From an uncultured Tateyamaria sp. (GTDB lineage: Bacteria; Pseudomonadota; Alphaproteobacteria; Rhodobacterales; Rhodobacteraceae): a DNA stretch of 64,000 nt. Below are positions 62,942-64,000 of this stretch, piece by piece; positions within the stretch are counted from its first letter, which is position 1; each line of letters starts with the position of its first letter. The translations under genes and the position numbers were made by a program. The stretch lies in NCBI RefSeq assembly GCF_947497045.1, contig NZ_CANMEU010000005.1, positions 168,857 to 232,856 of the forward strand, in the 5' to 3' direction. Below the pieces are notes generated by a model. The model saw nothing but the letters and a program-made list of their open reading frames with translations, searched no databases and was not told the DNA's origin.

Positions 62942-63997
62942 ATGACTGTAAATTTTGACTCCCCGCCGAACCGTTGGCTAGCCGGCAGCTTTGACAGCAT
63001 ATTTTCCGCTATTGGACCCGGGCGTGCTGCCGAATTGGATGCTGGTATCGAATTGGTCGAACTTGCTCTGGATCGTCAGGAAGCCAGCTATCTAAAGCTG
63101 AACGAGCGCATGCAGCATGTCGCAAACGATGGGCGTTTGCTGGCGGGCGACCGAGAGGTTTTTCAGGAAGCTGCGGACAACGCTCTGGCGTTGTCAAAGA
63201 GTTTTGCGAGCATGAAACCGTTTGCCGTCGGGATTTACCTGAGTGGTTCAAGCAGTTTTCCAGGATGGGACTTTGCTGGCGGTCAACGCTTCGTAAATAT
63301 CGAATTTGAAAATTTGTCCGAACAGGACCGGCAGTTCATTACAGATAATTACGCGGTTGATTTGTCGTTTGCTCAAGTCGACTCGGACGGCACAAAGCAA
63401 GTGTATGACCGTTTCCGTGAGGATATATTTTGGGGCGGCAAAGACGAGCAGTATCGAACGGCGGCAGATTTCACACGTTCACTTGCCAATGATAACGCGG
63501 AGTATACGACACCGCTGGAATTGGTCAGTGCAATAAGTACATTCATTGGCCCCGCCAAGCTGGCTGTTGGTCTGGTAAAAGCCATCGCCAAAGGTATTCC
63601 CGGGTTAATTGCATTCGTGAAAAAGAAGGTGATTGACGAAGTCGTTGACACTTTGTTCCCCATTCCCAAATCGTTGAACAGCTTAGTCACTGCTGCTGCC
63701 AAAGACTTCCTCGAAGATGCCTCGTTCCAGCAAGAACTCTTTGAAAATTTTATCGAGTCAACGGGCACCATTTTTGTCGATCTGGGGGATGACGCGCTTT
63801 ACACCGTAGGCGCGCTGAAAAACACGTTCTATGTCATTGCCAAGCAGGGTGAGCAGACTTCACCCGTTGATTTGTCCTCATTGAACCTGACCGCGGCTGG
63901 CATTGAAAGTTTTGTCTATGTTGTGTCCGTCATCAAATGGTTTGAGACAGATGGCGGTTTGACTTTGAGGAGTCGTCGCTCATCTGGGCTTAGTTAA
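62942..63997 (+). CDS. Unknown protein with hydrophobic helices, possible acyltransferase target
   Basis: This 351-aa protein matches no family I recognise. Residues 1-190 are polar and mostly helical (ELVELALDRQEASYLKLNE). Residues about 190-240 are hydrophobic and Lys-rich (LVSAISTFIGPAKLAVGLVK, AIAKGIPGLIAFVKKKVIDE), the kind of stretch found in membrane-inserting proteins. It has no signal peptide and no GGxGxD repeats. It ends three bases before the window edge. It follows the previous gene by 16 bases. As the third gene after an HlyC-like acyltransferase, it could be a non-RTX toxin or membrane-active effector. Confidence 0.6.
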   Translation: MTVNFDSPPNRWLAGSFDSIFSAIGPGRAAELDAGIELVELALDRQEASYLKLNERMQHVANDGRLLAGDREVFQEAADNALALSKSFASMKPFAVGIYLSGSSSFPGWDFAGGQRFVNIEFENLSEQDRQFITDNYAVDLSFAQVDSDGTKQVYDRFREDIFWGGKDEQYRTAADFTRSLANDNAEYTTPLELVSAISTFIGPAKLAVGLVKAIAKGIPGLIAFVKKKVIDEVVDTLFPIPKSLNSLVTAAAKDFLEDASFQQELFENFIESTGTIFVDLGDDALYTVGALKNTFYVIAKQGEQTSPVDLSSLNLTAAGIESFVYVVSVIKWFETDGGLTLRSRRSSGLS

Positions 63998-64000
63998 GCA

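Noticed and set aside
1..64000. tRNA or rRNA genes
   Set aside because: I saw no cloverleaf-type or rRNA-like sequence by eye in the intergenic gaps. A covariance-model search would be decisive.

Overview
The window reads as chromosome of a marine alphaproteobacterium of the Rhodobacteraceae (Roseobacter group). Coding is dense and mostly GC-rich. It carries a TauR-Xsc-Pta-SoeABC taurine/sulfite route, a Tpa-TauABC set, TRAP transporters and a KpsMT-type exporter, all common in that group. The genus cannot be fixed from sequence alone. I saw no rRNA, tRNA, CRISPR array or intact insertion sequence.

Layout. (1) 1-11.2 kb: a sugar or polyol locus with an FGGY kinase (cut by the window edge), an RbsBAC-type ABC transporter, a BisC-like molybdoenzyme, an MDR alcohol dehydrogenase and a split transketolase. 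Two divergent promoters share a 33-bp element, so the locus looks like one regulon. (2) 11.2-12.0 kb: a gene-poor scar holding a truncated, nonsense-mutated nth (endonuclease III) fragment. (3) 12-21.9 kb: mostly housekeeping genes, namely an AraC-MGMT fusion, an OmpA lipoprotein, an FMN reductase, a divergently split MnmC (oxidase and methyltransferase as separate genes), an EamA exporter, a lytic transglycosylase and dapA. (4) 21.9-31 kb: tauR-xsc-pta-soeA-(48-aa membrane protein)-soeB-soeC, which takes sulfoacetaldehyde to acetyl-CoA and sulfite to sulfate. (5) 31-47.8 kb: a surface island with a DUF2793 protein, two glycosyltransferase genes, kpsM/kpsE/kpsT-like export genes, a sulfotransferase-like gene, a 1178-aa RTX protein and rmlCBDA for dTDP-L-rhamnose. 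(6) 47.8-52.8 kb: tpa and tauABC, the entry half of taurine catabolism. Upstream of tpa lies the same pair of direct repeats, with the same 23-bp pitch, as upstream of xsc. (7) 53-61.3 kb: ugd, a MatB-like ligase, a TRAP transporter, a redoxin, a GntR/FCD regulator, an SDR and a KdgF-like cupin. Three copies of a TGGTATACCA-type palindrome tie the TRAP and SDR promoters to the regulator and suggest unsaturated-uronate use. (8) 61.5-64 kb: a visibly more A/T-rich three-gene set, an HlyC-family lysine acyltransferase followed by two proteins I do not recognise.

How it works together. Taurine would enter by TauABC and be deaminated by Tpa to sulfoacetaldehyde. Xsc would cleave that to acetyl phosphate and sulfite, Pta would make acetyl-CoA, and SoeABC would oxidise sulfite at the membrane. 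TauR would co-activate the two separated halves. The best candidates for something undescribed are the HlyC-like three-gene set at the right edge, the small protein in the soe operon, the enlarged TauC, the Trp-marked super-repeat in the RTX protein, and the polyol locus with its BisC-like enzyme.
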